A DNA stretch of 64,000 nucleotides from Ophiosphaerella korrae (GCA_028456385.1 JALNQF010000063.1:124001-188000), one strand, 5' to 3'. Counted from the stretch's first letter, positions 46,525 through 58,555 are shown. Numbers and translations: made by a program. Notes: generated by a model not told the origin, from the sequence alone.

Positions 46525-48248
46525 AGTATGTATTCATGCCGCCAACCGTGCGCTTTGGAGCTTTAACGTGAAGGAATGGGAGGCAAGGTGATCATCGGCT
46601 GACGGCAGGGGCACATACCCCGCGTAGTCACCTACCTTAATTAATGAAGGACCTAAAAAAGCTGCATGAGCTTCACGGATACTGATGATAGATCCCTTAC
46701 ATGCTGTTTCGAGTTTCATTGATTCGTCGCCACCTGCGGGTCGCAACAAGTCCATTGCCGACAACACCCCCACAAGCCTAGAACAAATGCAGCATCTGTG
46801 TATAATCTCATTGGCTGCATGTGTTATAGACGTGGTATTAAGCATAATAGATCTGCGAGTCCATGCGCCTTGAATTTAATCTGATGGGTAATAGCCGATA
46901 CTTACACCTCTTACCCTGGGCCAATCCAAAACATGAGCCTGTTATTGGCGAAGGACCTCAGGTACTGATTGGAGGTTATAGACTACGCAACTCAAATTTC
47001 GCCATGGGGCTCTGACGGCGTTTGAGGCAAACGCAATCGATACCTCTCCTTGCGTTGTTGGTGAGATAGAATTTCTTGCTTGATAATGTGGTCGCCTAGA
47101 TGGCCCAGCCAATATGCTATGTCTAGTCGACGTGGCAGTAGCAAAGCGAGATGTGTTGAGCGCAATGTATGGCGTTCAAGGCACGTTAGAAGTGGGTCGC
47201 CCAGAGGCGTCTAGAGTCTCTTTTAGCATGCAACATGGTGCAGCCAGTGATTCGCAGTGCACCCGCAGATGTTTGCTAGCGGCCCGTTGCGCCAAAATGG
47301 TCTTTCGCTCTCGACCAGCAGCTTGTTTCTGTGCTGTAGCGCCGGCGACAGATGCATTCCCAGTTGGCCAACCAAAGTTAGGAGATGCTCAGGTTTCATA
47401 GTTGAAACGTCGAAAGCGCCTCGGTTGTGGCGTAACCACTCGGATCCCTGGTCGATCTCAGGCACAAACGCTCGCCTTGCGGGAACATCATCCCACTCCC
47501 TCCACTCACTGGCCTACACCCACGCGCGGAAACGGACTTCTCAGAGACAGGTCTGGCTAGCCCTGCTAGATACAGCCCTAGGTAATCTTGCAGGTGTTCG
47601 ACTTTGCACAGGGTTGCATGCCAAAGACCCCTCTCGGCACATCGTGCAGGTGAAGAATGGGACCAACAGATGCGGCCCGCGGGCCTCATTGTGAAGCCGG
47701 AGAGAATGATGAATTGCTGCATGGCTATGATGGGGCGGCTCGAAAGGACGAAGAGGTGGCGGAAACGCGCTGGAGCCAGAATGAGAAAGAGAGCGTGAAA
47801 AATCTATTTAGAGCAGGGTGCAATGAGTCGAGTACACCAGAACGAAGAACATACCCTGGCTATCCACGATTTGAAACACAGGGTCTTGTAGTTCCTGATT
47901 GGCGCGACGTGATTCTGGTAAGTCTCTCTCATATTACGCATAGTTGTACATATACAATGTCCCTCCTCATCATTATAGATTCACGCAGGCTCTGTCAGCT
48001 CCCTGCACCACTGTGTGCACTTTGAATTATTGTTAAGTCATTCATTCATTCATTCACTTGAGCTTGCTCATAACATTGTTGTTCATATTTATTGTTGCTG
48101 CAACAACATCTTTTCCCAAATACTCTCCATTCCTGACCTCCACAACTTCAACTCAACTGTCTACTGCAGGCCATCTGACGATTTTAAGTTTTCTCCTCCA
48201 TTTATTCAACAGGGTGCCATACGAAAGTTAAACGCACGCACTATCATC
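46525..48248. other. Intergenic, glucanase promoter side
   Basis: 1.7 kb without a supported gene. A short TTCA microsatellite lies at 48,038-48,056 in the leader of the glucanase. The ATG at 48,249 is preceded by an open in-frame stretch back to 48,015 whose translation is not signal-like and is taken as untranslated. Confidence 0.5.
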
Positions 48249-50585
48249 ATGGTTGCATTTAGCGCAGGTGCGCTCCTACTGACGCTGCGCGTCCTCCTTT
48301 CCGCAACTCCATCCACCGCTGCGCCTGTTGCACAAGCAGCACCAGCTCCACCACAGGCTGGTACTTCCGGCTACTGGTTTGCGAATATCAAGCGCCAGGG
48401 CCAAGCCCCCTTCAACCCCAGCCCGGCCACCTACAAGGTCTTCCGTGATGTGAAGGCGCTCGGTGCCAAGGGCGATGGTATCACAGATGACACAGATATC
48501 ATCAACAAGATCATTGCTGACGGTGACCGCTGCGGCGAGGGATGTGACTCAACGACTACAACTCCTGCTATCATCTATTTCCCTGCCGGCACATACATCA
48601 TCAGCAAGCCCATTATTCAATACTACTACACCCAGTTTGTTGGCGATGCTACCAATCTACCCGTCCTGAAGGCTTCAGCAAACTTTGAGGGTATGGGCCT
48701 CATTGATGCTGATCCTTATATCCCCGGCGGCGAAGGCGCCAACTGGTACACCAACCAGAACAACTTCTATCGTCAAGTCCGCAACTTTGTCATCGATATC
48801 ACACAGACTAAGGTGGCTGCTGGTATTCACTGGCAAGTTTCCCAAGCCACATCGCTTCAGAACATTCGTTTTGAGATGGCGAAGGGCGATGCTGGAAAGG
48901 ACCAGAAGGGTATCTTCCAGGACAACGGTTCTGGTGGCTTCATGTCTGATCTTGTCTTCAATGGCGGTGCTATCGGTGCCTTCCTCGGCTCGCAGCAGTT
49001 CACAACTCGTAACATGACCTTCAACGACTGTGGCACTGCAATCTTCATGAACTGGAACTGGCTCTGGACGCTGAAGAGCATTTTCATCAACAACTGCAAG
49101 CTTGGCCTTGATATGGCTAACAGCCCCGCAAATCAGACTGTTGGCTCAGTTCTCCTCCTCGACAGCAAGCTGACCAACACACCAATTGGTGTCAATACAT
49201 CATTCACCCAGAACAGCATTCCCCACACTGGTGGCACACTTATCCTTGACAACGTAGACTTTACAGGTTCTGAGAAGGCTGTTCAGAATGCTGCGGGTGA
49301 GGTTATTCTTCCTGGAAAGAAGAAAATTAACACTTGGGCTCAGGGCAATGCGATGGGCGCCAAGGCTGCTGAAGTTGCTCGGATTCAGGGCGATATCAAC
49401 GGTGCTCCTACCAAGCCCCAAAGTCTTCTTGGCAACAACGGTTGGTTTGAGCGCAGCAAGCCACAGTACGAGAACGTCGATGTTTCCAAGTTTGTCAGCC
49501 TCAAGTCCAAGGGAGCGAAGGGAGATGGCAAGACTGATGACACTGCTGCTATCCAAGCTGCCATCGACGGCCTTCAAGATGGTCAGATTCTTCACGCTGA
49601 TCACGGTGCTTACCTTATTACCAAGACCGTTGAGATTCCTGCCGAAAAGAATATCAAGATTGTCGGCGAGATCTACACCATGTTCTTCATCACTGGCGCA
49701 TTCTTCTCCAACATGGACGACCCCAAGCCTGGTTTCCGTGTCGGCAAGAAGAGCGGCGACAAGGGTACCTTTGAGATGTCTGACGCCATCATCAGCACCC
49801 AAGGTCCTGCCCCAGGTGGCATCTTGATGGAGTGGAACATTAACGCTGAGTCTGGCAAGGCCGGTCTCTGGGACGTTCACTTCCGTGTCGGCGGTTTCGA
49901 GGGTACCAAGCTCCAGTCTTCCAACTGCAAGAAGAACCCCACTGCCCAACACGCTCCTAACCCAGAGTGCATCGGCTCCTTCATGCAGCTCCACATCACC
50001 AAGAACTCCAACGGCTACTTTGAGAACGTCTGGCTATGGACTGCTGATCACGAGCTCGACCAAAAGGACTATGCTCAAATCGACATCTACAACGGCCGCG
50101 GTATGCTTGTTGAGTCCCAGGGCCCTGTTTGGCTCGTTGGCACCGCTTCCGAGCACTCGCAGCTCTCGCAATACCACTTCCAAGGCGCAAAGGACATCTG
50201 GTATGGTGCTATTCAGACCGAGACACCCTACTACCAGCCCAACCCCGCCGCCAACGTGCCCTTCAAGAAGAACGACAAATTCTTCGACCCAGACATGACC
50301 AACATCAAGTCGGCCTGGGCCGTCCGCGTCATTGACAGTACTAGCATCTGGAACTACGGCGCCGGCACCTACTCCTTCTTCGACAACTACGCACAGACAT
50401 GCGTGCCCAACCAGAACTGCCAAGAGCACATCAACCAGATCGAGAACTCGACTAACGTCAACTGGTTCGGTCTCTCCACCAAAGCGTCCGTCAACATGGT
50501 GACATCCAACAACAAGGGCATTGTCCAGGACAAGGACAACCGCTCTAACTTCTGCGCTACGCTTGCCGTCTTCGCACAGCCTTAG
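48249..50585 (+). CDS. Secreted exo-beta-1,3-glucanase, GH55
   Basis: Extracellular glycoside hydrolase family 55 enzyme that releases glucose from the ends of beta-1,3-glucans during wall turnover or nutrition. A single exon of 778 aa, the family's usual size. Signal peptide, residues 1-25 (GALLLTLRVLLSATPSTAA), then an Ala/Pro-rich spacer. Two pectate-lyase-like beta-helix domains follow, each opening with the same motif: LGAKGDGITDDTD near residue 72 and SKGAKGDGKTDDTAAI near 420. Other landmarks: IIYFPAGTYIISKPI, NWNWLWTLKSIFIN, GPAPGGILMEWNI, VWLWTADHELD and IWYGAIQTETPYYQP. The Met at 48249 is chosen because it begins the signal peptide. No lesions; codon use is that of a well-expressed gene. 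Confidence 0.95.
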   Translation: MVAFSAGALLLTLRVLLSATPSTAAPVAQAAPAPPQAGTSGYWFANIKRQGQAPFNPSPATYKVFRDVKALGAKGDGITDDTDIINKIIADGDRCGEGCDSTTTTPAIIYFPAGTYIISKPIIQYYYTQFVGDATNLPVLKASANFEGMGLIDADPYIPGGEGANWYTNQNNFYRQVRNFVIDITQTKVAAGIHWQVSQATSLQNIRFEMAKGDAGKDQKGIFQDNGSGGFMSDLVFNGGAIGAFLGSQQFTTRNMTFNDCGTAIFMNWNWLWTLKSIFINNCKLGLDMANSPANQTVGSVLLLDSKLTNTPIGVNTSFTQNSIPHTGGTLILDNVDFTGSEKAVQNAAGEVILPGKKKINTWAQGNAMGAKAAEVARIQGDINGAPTKPQSLLGNNGWFERSKPQYENVDVSKFVSLKSKGAKGDGKTDDTAAIQAAIDGLQDGQILHADHGAYLITKTVEIPAEKNIKIVGEIYTMFFITGAFFSNMDDPKPGFRVGKKSGDKGTFEMSDAIISTQGPAPGGILMEWNINAESGKAGLWDVHFRVGGFEGTKLQSSNCKKNPTAQHAPNPECIGSFMQLHITKNSNGYFENVWLWTADHELDQKDYAQIDIYNGRGMLVESQGPVWLVGTASEHSQLSQYHFQGAKDIWYGAIQTETPYYQPNPAANVPFKKNDKFFDPDMTNIKSAWAVRVIDSTSIWNYGAGTYSFFDNYAQTCVPNQNCQEHINQIENSTNVNWFGLSTKASVNMVTSNNKGIVQDKDNRSNFCATLAVFAQP

Positions 50586-50988
50586 ACTCCTTGATGGAGC
50601 TCCACGACCGCATAGTATTCAGTTCTTACCCACCTTTTTTTGGGTCCTGTTATAGCATTTATTTATTTTTTTCTTTCTTGGACCAATAACCTGTCGATGA
50701 GACTGCAGACACTCGCTTGGATATGATATGGAGTCTGAGCGAGCATACTTTATACCCCTGTAGGAGACTCTGGATTTGGTTTATTTTAACACAGTATGAA
50801 TACGAGATAACAAATCTTCAATCTGTTTCGCATTGCATTGTAAATCTGAGGCTGTTCTCCCCACTAACAAGGCACGTGCACGCGAGTCAGGTCGCGAAAA
50901 ACTTCCCCCGCTCTTACGTAGCTCCAAGCTTGAGCTATCGTGACTTGTGCCCTCCCACAACAACACCATACTGCTCATATCCGAAAAC
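50586..50988. other. Intergenic, 403 bp
   Basis: 3' flank of the glucanase (with a T/A-rich stretch near 50,636-50,676) and promoter of the pus7 gene. Nothing else seen. Confidence 0.5.
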
Positions 50989-53379
50989 ATGCTAGATCCC
51001 TCGGGCGATGATGCGCGACCGGCGAAACGCGCGCGCCTCGACGATGACGCGCCTTCTACCGTGGCTGCCGAGATATCGACACCAGCTCCGCAAGCCGCGC
51101 CAACAGCTCTCAAAACAGCCATTGATGAGGATCTCGAGCGCGAAGTGCGCGCTGGTATCACAGAGTACGTGTGTCCGGATAACCTCGGGTTTACGGGCGT
51201 GCTGAAGCAGCGATATACGGACTTTCTGGTCAATGAGATTGGGCTGGATGGGGAGGTGTTACATCTGACGAGTACGGAAGTGCCTAGGAAGGAGAAGAAG
51301 AGAGAAGAATCGAAGCAGAATGGGAGCGCGGATACAAAGAAGGATGGTGCGCCGCAAGAGGAGGCCGTGATAAAGGAAGAGGAGCAGGAGTCGGTGAAGA
51401 CCGAAGCACCTGCGCTGGACGATACCACAGTCGAACGGGAAGACGCCCAGCAAGTGGAGACCAAGCAAGAGGATGTAGGAACTAGATCGAGTTTTACACT
51501 TTTACTAAGCTGACAAGTACAGCTTTCTGAAGAGGATCGCAGCACGCTAGACTCGATATTCGGTGAAGATACGACGAACCAGATTATCAAACTCGTCGGA
51601 CAAATACGGAGACGCGAGCATGCAAAGGCAAGAGACTTCAAAGCTATCATTGCATCACCCATAACCGATAAGGAAAAACGCACACAAGCTCACCAGTCGC
51701 TGCGTCGCATATTTCCAACCCTTTTAGAGAGCGCCATGGAGGAAGATCAATCCATACGAATCAAAGCAGCGCCCCCGGCAGACCGCAAAGGGAAGAGTAA
51801 AGGCAGGGGAGGCGGCCGAGACCGAGGCGAAGAAGGTCCAGCAAGGAACAAGAGCCCGATTATGTGGGATGAGCTGGGTGGAGAATACTTACATTTCAAT
51901 CTGTATAAAGAGAATAAGGATACAATGGAAGTGGTAGGCTTTTTGGGAAGCAAGCTCGGCAGCGGCGCAAAGGCGTTTGGCTTCGCAGGCACGAAAGATC
52001 GACGAGCATGCACCGTCCAGCGTGTCTGTATCAAGCGACAGACCGCTGAGCGCATGGCCAACTTCAACAAAATCCTCTACAATGCTGCCATGGGAGACTG
52101 GCAGTATCTGCCTTATAACCTGAAACTGGGAGACCTCATGGGCAACGAGTTCACGATCACGCTTCGAGATTGTCACTTTCAGGGCGAAGAAGGCATGAGC
52201 TTTGCCCAGCGAGTAGACCTCGCCAACTCAGTACTGAGCAAAGCAACATCCGACTTTGCAGAAAAAGGCTTCATCAACTACTACGGCCTTCAACGCTTCG
52301 GCACCTTCGCTGCCAGCACCGACGCCATCGGCCGCAAAATGCTACAAAACGACCTCAAAGGCGCCGTTCAAGACATCCTCGCCTATACCGACACTGCTCT
52401 CGCCGCCGCCCAAGGGACCCTCCCCCCCTCGTCAACAGTGCTCGTCTCCCAAGACGACCGCAACCGCGCCCAAGCCCTCCACACCTGGCACACGCATGCC
52501 GACGGCCCCAAAGCCCTCGCCCTCCTCCCCCGCAAATTCACCGCCGAGCGCAACATCATCCAGCACCTCAGCTCCCGCAACTCGCGCACCGGCACACACG
52601 ATCGCACAGCAGACTGGCAGGGCGCCCTCATGACGATCCCCCGCACCCTGCGCCTCATGTACGTCCACGCCTACCAATCCCTCGTCTGGAACGCCGTCGC
52701 GGGCCACCGCTGGGCAACATATGGCCCTGCCGTCGTCGAAGGCGACCTCGTCCTCGTCTCCTCGCACCCCTCCCCCCCACCCCAACAAGCCACAGACGCC
52801 AACGGCGAGCTCGTCATCCACCCCGCAGGCCCCGACCACGCCGCCGCCTCCCTCCCCACCTTTGAGCGCGCCCGCCCCCTCTCCGCACACGAAGCTGCAT
52901 CGGGAACCTTCGCTATCACCGACATCGTCCTCCCACAGCCCGGCTTCGACGTCGAGTACCCCGCCAACCCCGTCGGCGCCTTTTACCGCGCCTTCATGGC
53001 CAGCGATCAGGGCGGCGGGCTCGATCCGCACGATATGCGCCGCACGTGGCGCGAGGTCAGTCTCAGCGGGGGGTATCGCCGGTTTGTAGCGAGGCCCATG
53101 GGGGGTGTCGGGTTTGTGGTGCGTCCGTATAGTAGGGTGGATGAGCAGTTTGTGGTGACGGATTTGGCGCGGGCGCGGGCGCGGAGCGAGAAGGATATCG
53201 ATGGGGAAATGAAGGAGGAGGACGAGGCGGAGGCGGAGGCAGAGGAAGAGGCAGACAAGATCGGTGTGGTGCTCACGCTGCGGCTGGGCAGCAGCCAGTA
53301 TGCCACGATGGCGCTGCGCGAGCTGATGAAGGCAGGCGGCGTGCGAGCGTTCCGGCCAGAGTTTATGGGGGGCAGGTAG
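50989..53379 (+). CDS. pus7: Pseudouridine synthase Pus7 (TruD family)
   Basis: Converts uridine to pseudouridine in tRNA, U2 snRNA and mRNAs. Two exons: 50989-51474 and 51523-53379; the 48-nt intron contains TTTTACTAAGCTGAC before its acceptor. About 780 aa. The N-terminus is acidic/basic and disordered (RPAKRARLDDDAPS), then the conserved start of the domain (DNLGFTGVLKQRYTDFLVNE). The catalytic aspartate is D321 in FAGTKDRRACTVQRV. Other blocks: GFINYYGLQRFGTF, LRLMYVHAYQSLVWN and the C-terminal LRLGSSQYATMALRELMK. A Lys/Glu-rich insert (~105-165) and an Ala/Glu-rich insert near the end are low-complexity. Likely nuclear and cytosolic. Its 3' end is 147 bp from the convergent PHD gene. Confidence 0.95.
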
Positions 53380-53526
53380 TATGGTATGCAATATTCGTTG
53401 TATATACACGGCGCTACGATAAATTCTCGCGCTGGCCAGCCATTGCACCTAATGCTCAAACGCCCAAAATGCTCAACGATAGGTGCAAAACGCAATGCTA
53501 GATGACACGATATGATGACGTAGAAT

Positions 53527-55980
53527 TTACCTCCTTGCCTTTCGCCCCAGCGGACTCTCCCCCCCAACAGGCCCCCGTACCCGTCCGCCGCGCACAAGCG
53601 GCGTGTACCCAGTGCAAAACACGCACACGAACACACCCGGCACGCCGCCCAGCCCCAGACACGCAACATGCAACCACTTAGCGCAGCTCTCACACTGCAC
53701 CATGGGGCGCCCATCATCCCGCGCATTGCACACGCAGCGCGTAGACTCGGTGCTGGAGGGCGTGGACGTAGACGAAGAGGCGGTGTCGAGGCGGAGGTCT
53801 GGGGGGTCAGCGGGGCTAGAGGAGGTGGTGGGAGGGCATACCGGGTCTGGAGTGGCGATGGGCAACGACTTTTTTGAGGGCGCCGAGGGCGTTGCCGGGG
53901 GAGGGGGATTGGGAGGTGGATTGTTCAGCGGTGGGGAAGTCCATGAGGGAGAATCTGCGGTGGGAGATGTCGGTGGGTTTGCGTGTACGGAGGGTGGTGT
54001 CTTTGTCGTAGGACGGGGGGCGGGATGAGGGACGCGGAATTTTGAAGTTGGAAGGGCCGACGCTGCTACTATCTGCGCGGGCGTGCTTAGATGAGCGACG
54101 GTGGGGTTCGGGGATGTTGAAGGAGGCATTGCGACTAATGACGGGCGGGGGCTCGTCGTCTTCGGAGTCGGTGTCGTTTTCGTCCCATAGGCCTGGATAC
54201 TGGCGTCGTATGTCTTTCTGCGATGTCTGGCGCACCACTTTTGGTGTATCCCCGTTATTATCCTCGGCTGGCACTGTTTCTGTGCGAGCTCGGCCCGTCT
54301 CATCGATGATGAGGCGTGTGCGTGGTCGTCGGATTTCAGGAATGGACGTCAGTGACCCTGTGTGAGAGCCTGCTAGCGACCCTCCACTTTGTCGTTTCAG
54401 CGGCGATGAGCGGCGAGGTATGGTTGAGCCTACCATAGGCAGCGATACTCTAGACTCCATAGACGTCGGCCTGCTCTTTCTGAAGCCACTGTCGGTATTA
54501 CTTCGTTGCAGCCCTGGCTTGACATTCTCCACAGAACCTGAGGACGAGTTGGTGTTAGATCGTGAATGCTGGCTCCTTGCCTTCTTTGCAATCTCCTTTT
54601 CTTGTCTCGCATCTCTTGCTTGGGTCTCATACGGCTGTCTATCAACTATGTCCTGGTTCATATGTAGCTGTGGCACACTGCCAAACGACGTGTTCATGCC
54701 TTGACTTGTAAAGCTAAAAAGCATGCTGGGATCAACGCTCGCAGAAGTAGACACAAAAGAAGTCGGCTGTGAATACGTCTCTCCCATATTACTAGTGGCA
54801 AATGATGGTATCGGGGCAGGCGAGGACTGGATGCACTGAAAAGCCTGCATCTGCATCTGCTGATGGCTCGCAGGAGTAGAGAATGCCTGCCAGTCGAAGT
54901 TCTGTTCCACCTTGTGTGGCGTTGGTCCAAAGGGATCTATGCCTAAGGGTAAATCTACATCCATCTGTGAGGGGTCACCAGGCTGATCCCAGAACAAGCG
55001 CGACTGGGGCATGGGCGGCGCTGACATGGGCCCAGTATTAGAAAACGGCATCATGCTCGGCGAGAATTGTACATCTACATAGCCATATGGTGTCTGGTTG
55101 AAGAGCCCATCTGCCGTCGGCATGTGGTTAGGCGTCCGGTGTATGACGGTAGCCGGGGTGCCAAACTCATTCCCTCCGCTCTGCTGAAGCCTCCTCCTTG
55201 ACGTGGCATCTCGTGTCGGGGGTGGTGTCTGTATCTGCGAGAAGTCCATGGTGACGGGGCGAGGCCGACGCAGCTGATTTGCAGGTGGAGCGACACCAGG
55301 CCCGGTCCCCGAACTCGGCACTGGCGACGACGACAGGCGTCTCGAGACCTCGACGGGTGGCAGAGGGAGGTTAGACGGCACAAAGTGGTTGACATGAAAA
55401 TCCGGGTCCTCTGGCGTGCGCGGCTTTATACCGTATGAACTCGACGGCCGGTCGTTGGACGTCGAAAAGGTAAATGAGGGCGTCTGGGCGGGGGTGTGCT
55501 GCCCATTGACTCGCGGGGTAGCCCAGGCGTCGAGGAAGTGCGAGTGAGGAGCGGTCTCGGTTTTGGGGGTCTTGAGGGTGGCGTCTGGAAAGATGGCAGA
55601 CTTTGGGGTGGAGGAAGGACTGGGAAGATGCCAGTCGGTCGATCTAGCACGCGACCGGGATTAGCTGGGGTATATACAATGGCATGGCAGCACCCGTCAA
55701 GGCGTGGCAGACACAAGGTGACGTTGACGGGCGGCGTGGTGAAGGAATGTGGTTTTGAGGGGTGCGCTAGAGAGCCAATGCTTTGGAGCTTCTGCGGTGC
55801 TGCCTGCCCCTCTGCCTACCCCAAACCACATCCGACCAATATTATATGCACGACACACATGCCTAGCCGGCCGGGCTGGAGAAGGAAGATGGGTAAATAG
55901 AGATGGGGGTCATACCCACACATGTGCTGGCCCAACGTCATATCCAGCCTAGTGACACAGAGCTCCAGCCCTCACACCAT
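53527..55980 (-). CDS. PHD-finger protein, first exon tentative
   Basis: Predicted chromatin reader; the C4HC3 PHD finger near residues 622-663 (CVCNARDDGRPMVQCESC, WLHVACLG, FVCVFC) would bind histone H3 tails or act as a protein contact. The long N-terminal part is Ser/Pro-rich and disordered (HFLDAWATPRVNGQ; TPEDPDFHVNHFVPSNLPLP). Exons 2 and 3 are clear: 55643-53842 and 53798-53527 (43-nt intron giving HSRPDLRLDTASS). The main frame opens at 55,660 with no usable ATG for about 400 nt. A tiny first exon (ATG GT, 55980-55976) with donor GTGAGG, branch GCTAAT and acceptor at 55,644 fits in frame (MVSTDWHLPSP) and gives ~692 aa. The 332-nt intron would hold a dispersed repeat. The fallback start is the ATG at 55249. 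Confidence 0.72.
55679..55784 (+). repeat. Dispersed ~105-bp repeat, copy 1
   Basis: This segment, starting ATGGCATGGCAGCACCCGTC and ending CCAATGCTTT, matches 62700-62804 in inverted orientation with only scattered differences. Similarity stops sharply at both ends. It lies just upstream of the acceptor of the proposed first intron of the PHD gene. Confidence 0.8.
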
Positions 55981-57373
55981 GTAGCAGGCGAGCAGTCGCC
56001 GTCAACGCACGTGTAGACCGAGGCAACTATATTCGGGGGCGACGAGGCAGACCGAGGGTGAAGGCAGCGGAGGGGGTGCGGCAGAGACTGAGCGGCGGCG
56101 CTGGAGCAGAGACAATTAGGATAGAGAGATCCAAGCTGTGCAACGAAGAGCAAAGGCAAAGATACCGCTCTAAGCTGTGCAACGGCAAGAACAGCAAAAG
56201 CAAAGCAGGGAGAAACCAAGGGCCGCCAGTGCCGTGAGACACACATGCAGGCACAGTAGTCTACCAGCCGTCGCTGCTGCTGCAGCAATGGGGGACAGAA
56301 CAAGGAGATTTTTTTTTTTTTTTTCACCTACTGACAGCAAAGCCGACGAGAGTAGCTAAAGGCAGTGGGGCCGTTGTACTGGATAGCACAGAAGCAGCCC
56401 AAGAATAAAAAGGTGGGAATAGCAGCCGAATGGTAAGCCCGCCCGTAGCAACCGTAGCAACCGGCACAACGACAAAGGAATGTGATGTGGTGCGTCTTTT
56501 CTCCTGAGCTGGAGGTGAGCCCTATCTACCAGTCTGGCGAGACGGCAGCAAAGAGTCGATCAGCTTCAGGCACCGAGCGATAACGGTCTAGTTCCATAGT
56601 GACCGAGATATAGTAAGGGAGCCATGTGATGGCTGTCATGGCAGGGAGAAGCAACGCAGTGGACAGGAGCGAGAGCACGAGATGGATTGGGGCTAGTGTG
56701 CGCCCACGAAACTCTTCTTGATGCCGCCGGCCAACCCTTGAACATGCCATGTCAGCTCTCCTAGCAGGCACCGTACACAACAAGGTATCTACCTGGTTAC
56801 CATCCCATCACCGCAGCACACTCCACCCATGCCACGCCCAAACCCAGCCATCCACCGCGGGACAATTTTCCTGGGACCGAGCGCTAGCCGTATGCAAGGT
56901 ACGCATCACCATCGCTCGCCCCCGCCTAATTGCCCCGGCTGCGCACGTGAGCCATGCAATTGCCATTTCGACGCCGCCGCAATGGTGTGCTCTACGGCGG
57001 GTCCGAGATGAAGGTGAAAACGGGGGCGCTGAGGAAGTGGGTGATGGCGTCATGGCGTGCCCGGAGTTAAGGGATATGGGCCGGGCTGAGGGTGCTTCGT
57101 GGACTGGTAGATAGTAGGTAATTATCTGCTTGATGTTGTGTGTGCATTGCTATGGCTTCCATGAGGCGTTTGGCTGCACTACGCTATTACCACGGTGCGA
57201 TGTTGCTTATTTCGCCGCCAGAGACCTTGTTGTCCTTTTACCCAATTACCCACAAACCCAAAACTAAACGCCACCGTATGCTTCCAACCATTACCTCGTA
57301 ACGTGTCACGTGAAAATACTCCTAAGCTACCCATGGCTATGTACAGGATAAAGAAAGCTCATCACAACAAATT
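55981..57373. other. Intergenic, 1.4 kb
   Basis: Upstream region of the PHD gene and 3' flank of the proline-rich membrane protein gene. Contains a 16-bp T run (56,309-56,324). Short ORFs on both strands are not supported. Confidence 0.5.
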
Positions 57374-58555
57374 TCATAAAGATGTTCTTGTCACGACTGG
57401 ATCGCGCTGATACGATATTTCTGACACTGCCGACATGGCGTCGTCGCTGCGTCGTGCCGTTGGGCTAGAGATATCAGACACAGCATCATCGTCAATGGGA
57501 TCGTCAAAAGGCGAGCGCTCAATCAGATGGGTTCGCGAGGTCGCCGGTGGAGGCATTGACGCCCGAAAGCTACTTTGGCGCGACGTGTTGACAAAACTTG
57601 GTGGTGCTGCGCTACGCGGACGATATGGTGGCGGAGGCTCAGTGAGACTGTCGTTGTCTGAGAATCTATTTGGCGGCGCAGGCCGGAGATTGTTCGCCGA
57701 GGTGATGGAGACGACGTCAGATGTATCAATTCCAGTAAAGTACGCTCCATTGGCACCGGTTGGAATGGGCCCTAGGATGACGGGTTGTGGGACGGACGGA
57801 GTCGGTGGTGCTGGCAATTGACTGGCCGGGTAAGTGTATGGTGGCGATGCAACTGGTAGCGGAGCCAAATAAGGACGAGTTATGGGTGGCGGTCGTGTTT
57901 GCATTCTCATCTCTTCCACCTTTTGACTCTCAGCTTCCGCATTTTCCCGTTGTTGCTTCCGCTTTCTCATGCAAAATAAAATGAGCCCTCCAAGTATTGC
58001 AAGGACCATAATAGGAACGACGGCAGCAGCGGCATACCTGCCTCCATTATCCTCCCTGTCCTTTGCCCAATCGGGAGGTCCTCCAGGTCCGAATGGAGGC
58101 CGTCGTCCAGCCTCACCCGTAGTGATCGCTTCGGACGAGGTTGTCAGCTGGGACGCCTCAGAATCACTTCCAAGAGGCGTTGGTGTAGTCGTCGTAACCC
58201 AGGTTGTTGGACTCTCGGACTTTTCCAAATACCAAGAAGAGTCCCAAGGCGGCCCTCGAGATTGCGAAGGGTAAGAAACGGAGATGGGGAAAGGATAACC
58301 CTTCGACTCCCTTGAAGAAGAATGATCATCAGTGGCTTCGGTGGTGCCACTAGTGGCCGAAGCAGATAGGGGGGGAGCCATGGGAGCCGCGGTAGTCTGG
58401 GGAGGAGGAGGTGGAGGAGGAGGAGGTGGAGCTGGAGCTGGCGGGGGAGGTGGGGGCTTGGGGGGTATTACAACGAGACGAGGGCGAAGTTGGCGGCTGA
58501 AGGGTACTTGAGGATGCTCAGACTCATCATGGCCATCCTTTTGCTGGGGAGCCAT
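57374..58555 (-). CDS. Proline-rich single-pass membrane protein with a PPxY motif
   Basis: Family not recognised. A single exon of 393 aa from the ATG at 58555. The N-terminus has two poly-proline tracts (residues ~34-52) coded by a GGA/GGT repeat, followed by a Ser/Thr-rich segment (~60-145). One strong transmembrane helix lies near residues 174-196 (AAAAVVPIMVLAILGGLILF), then basic CMRKRKQQR, which predicts a cytosolic C-terminus. The tail is proline-rich with EPPPPYRPRS, a PPxY motif that WW domains such as those of Rsp5 bind, and ends in Ser/Asp-rich sequence. No cleavable signal peptide. The layout resembles fungal surface sensors or ligase adaptors; either role is a guess. Confidence 0.75.
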   Translation of the reverse strand: MAPQQKDGHDESEHPQVPFSRQLRPRLVVIPPKPPPPPPAPAPPPPPPPPPPQTTAAPMAPPLSASATSGTTEATDDHSSSRESKGYPFPISVSYPSQSRGPPWDSSWYLEKSESPTTWVTTTTPTPLGSDSEASQLTTSSEAITTGEAGRRPPFGPGGPPDWAKDREDNGGRYAAAAVVPIMVLAILGGLILFCMRKRKQQRENAEAESQKVEEMRMQTRPPPITRPYLAPLPVASPPYTYPASQLPAPPTPSVPQPVILGPIPTGANGAYFTGIDTSDVVSITSANNLRPAPPNRFSDNDSLTEPPPPYRPRSAAPPSFVNTSRQSSFRASMPPPATSRTHLIERSPFDDPIDDDAVSDISSPTARRSDDAMSAVSEISYQRDPVVTRTSL

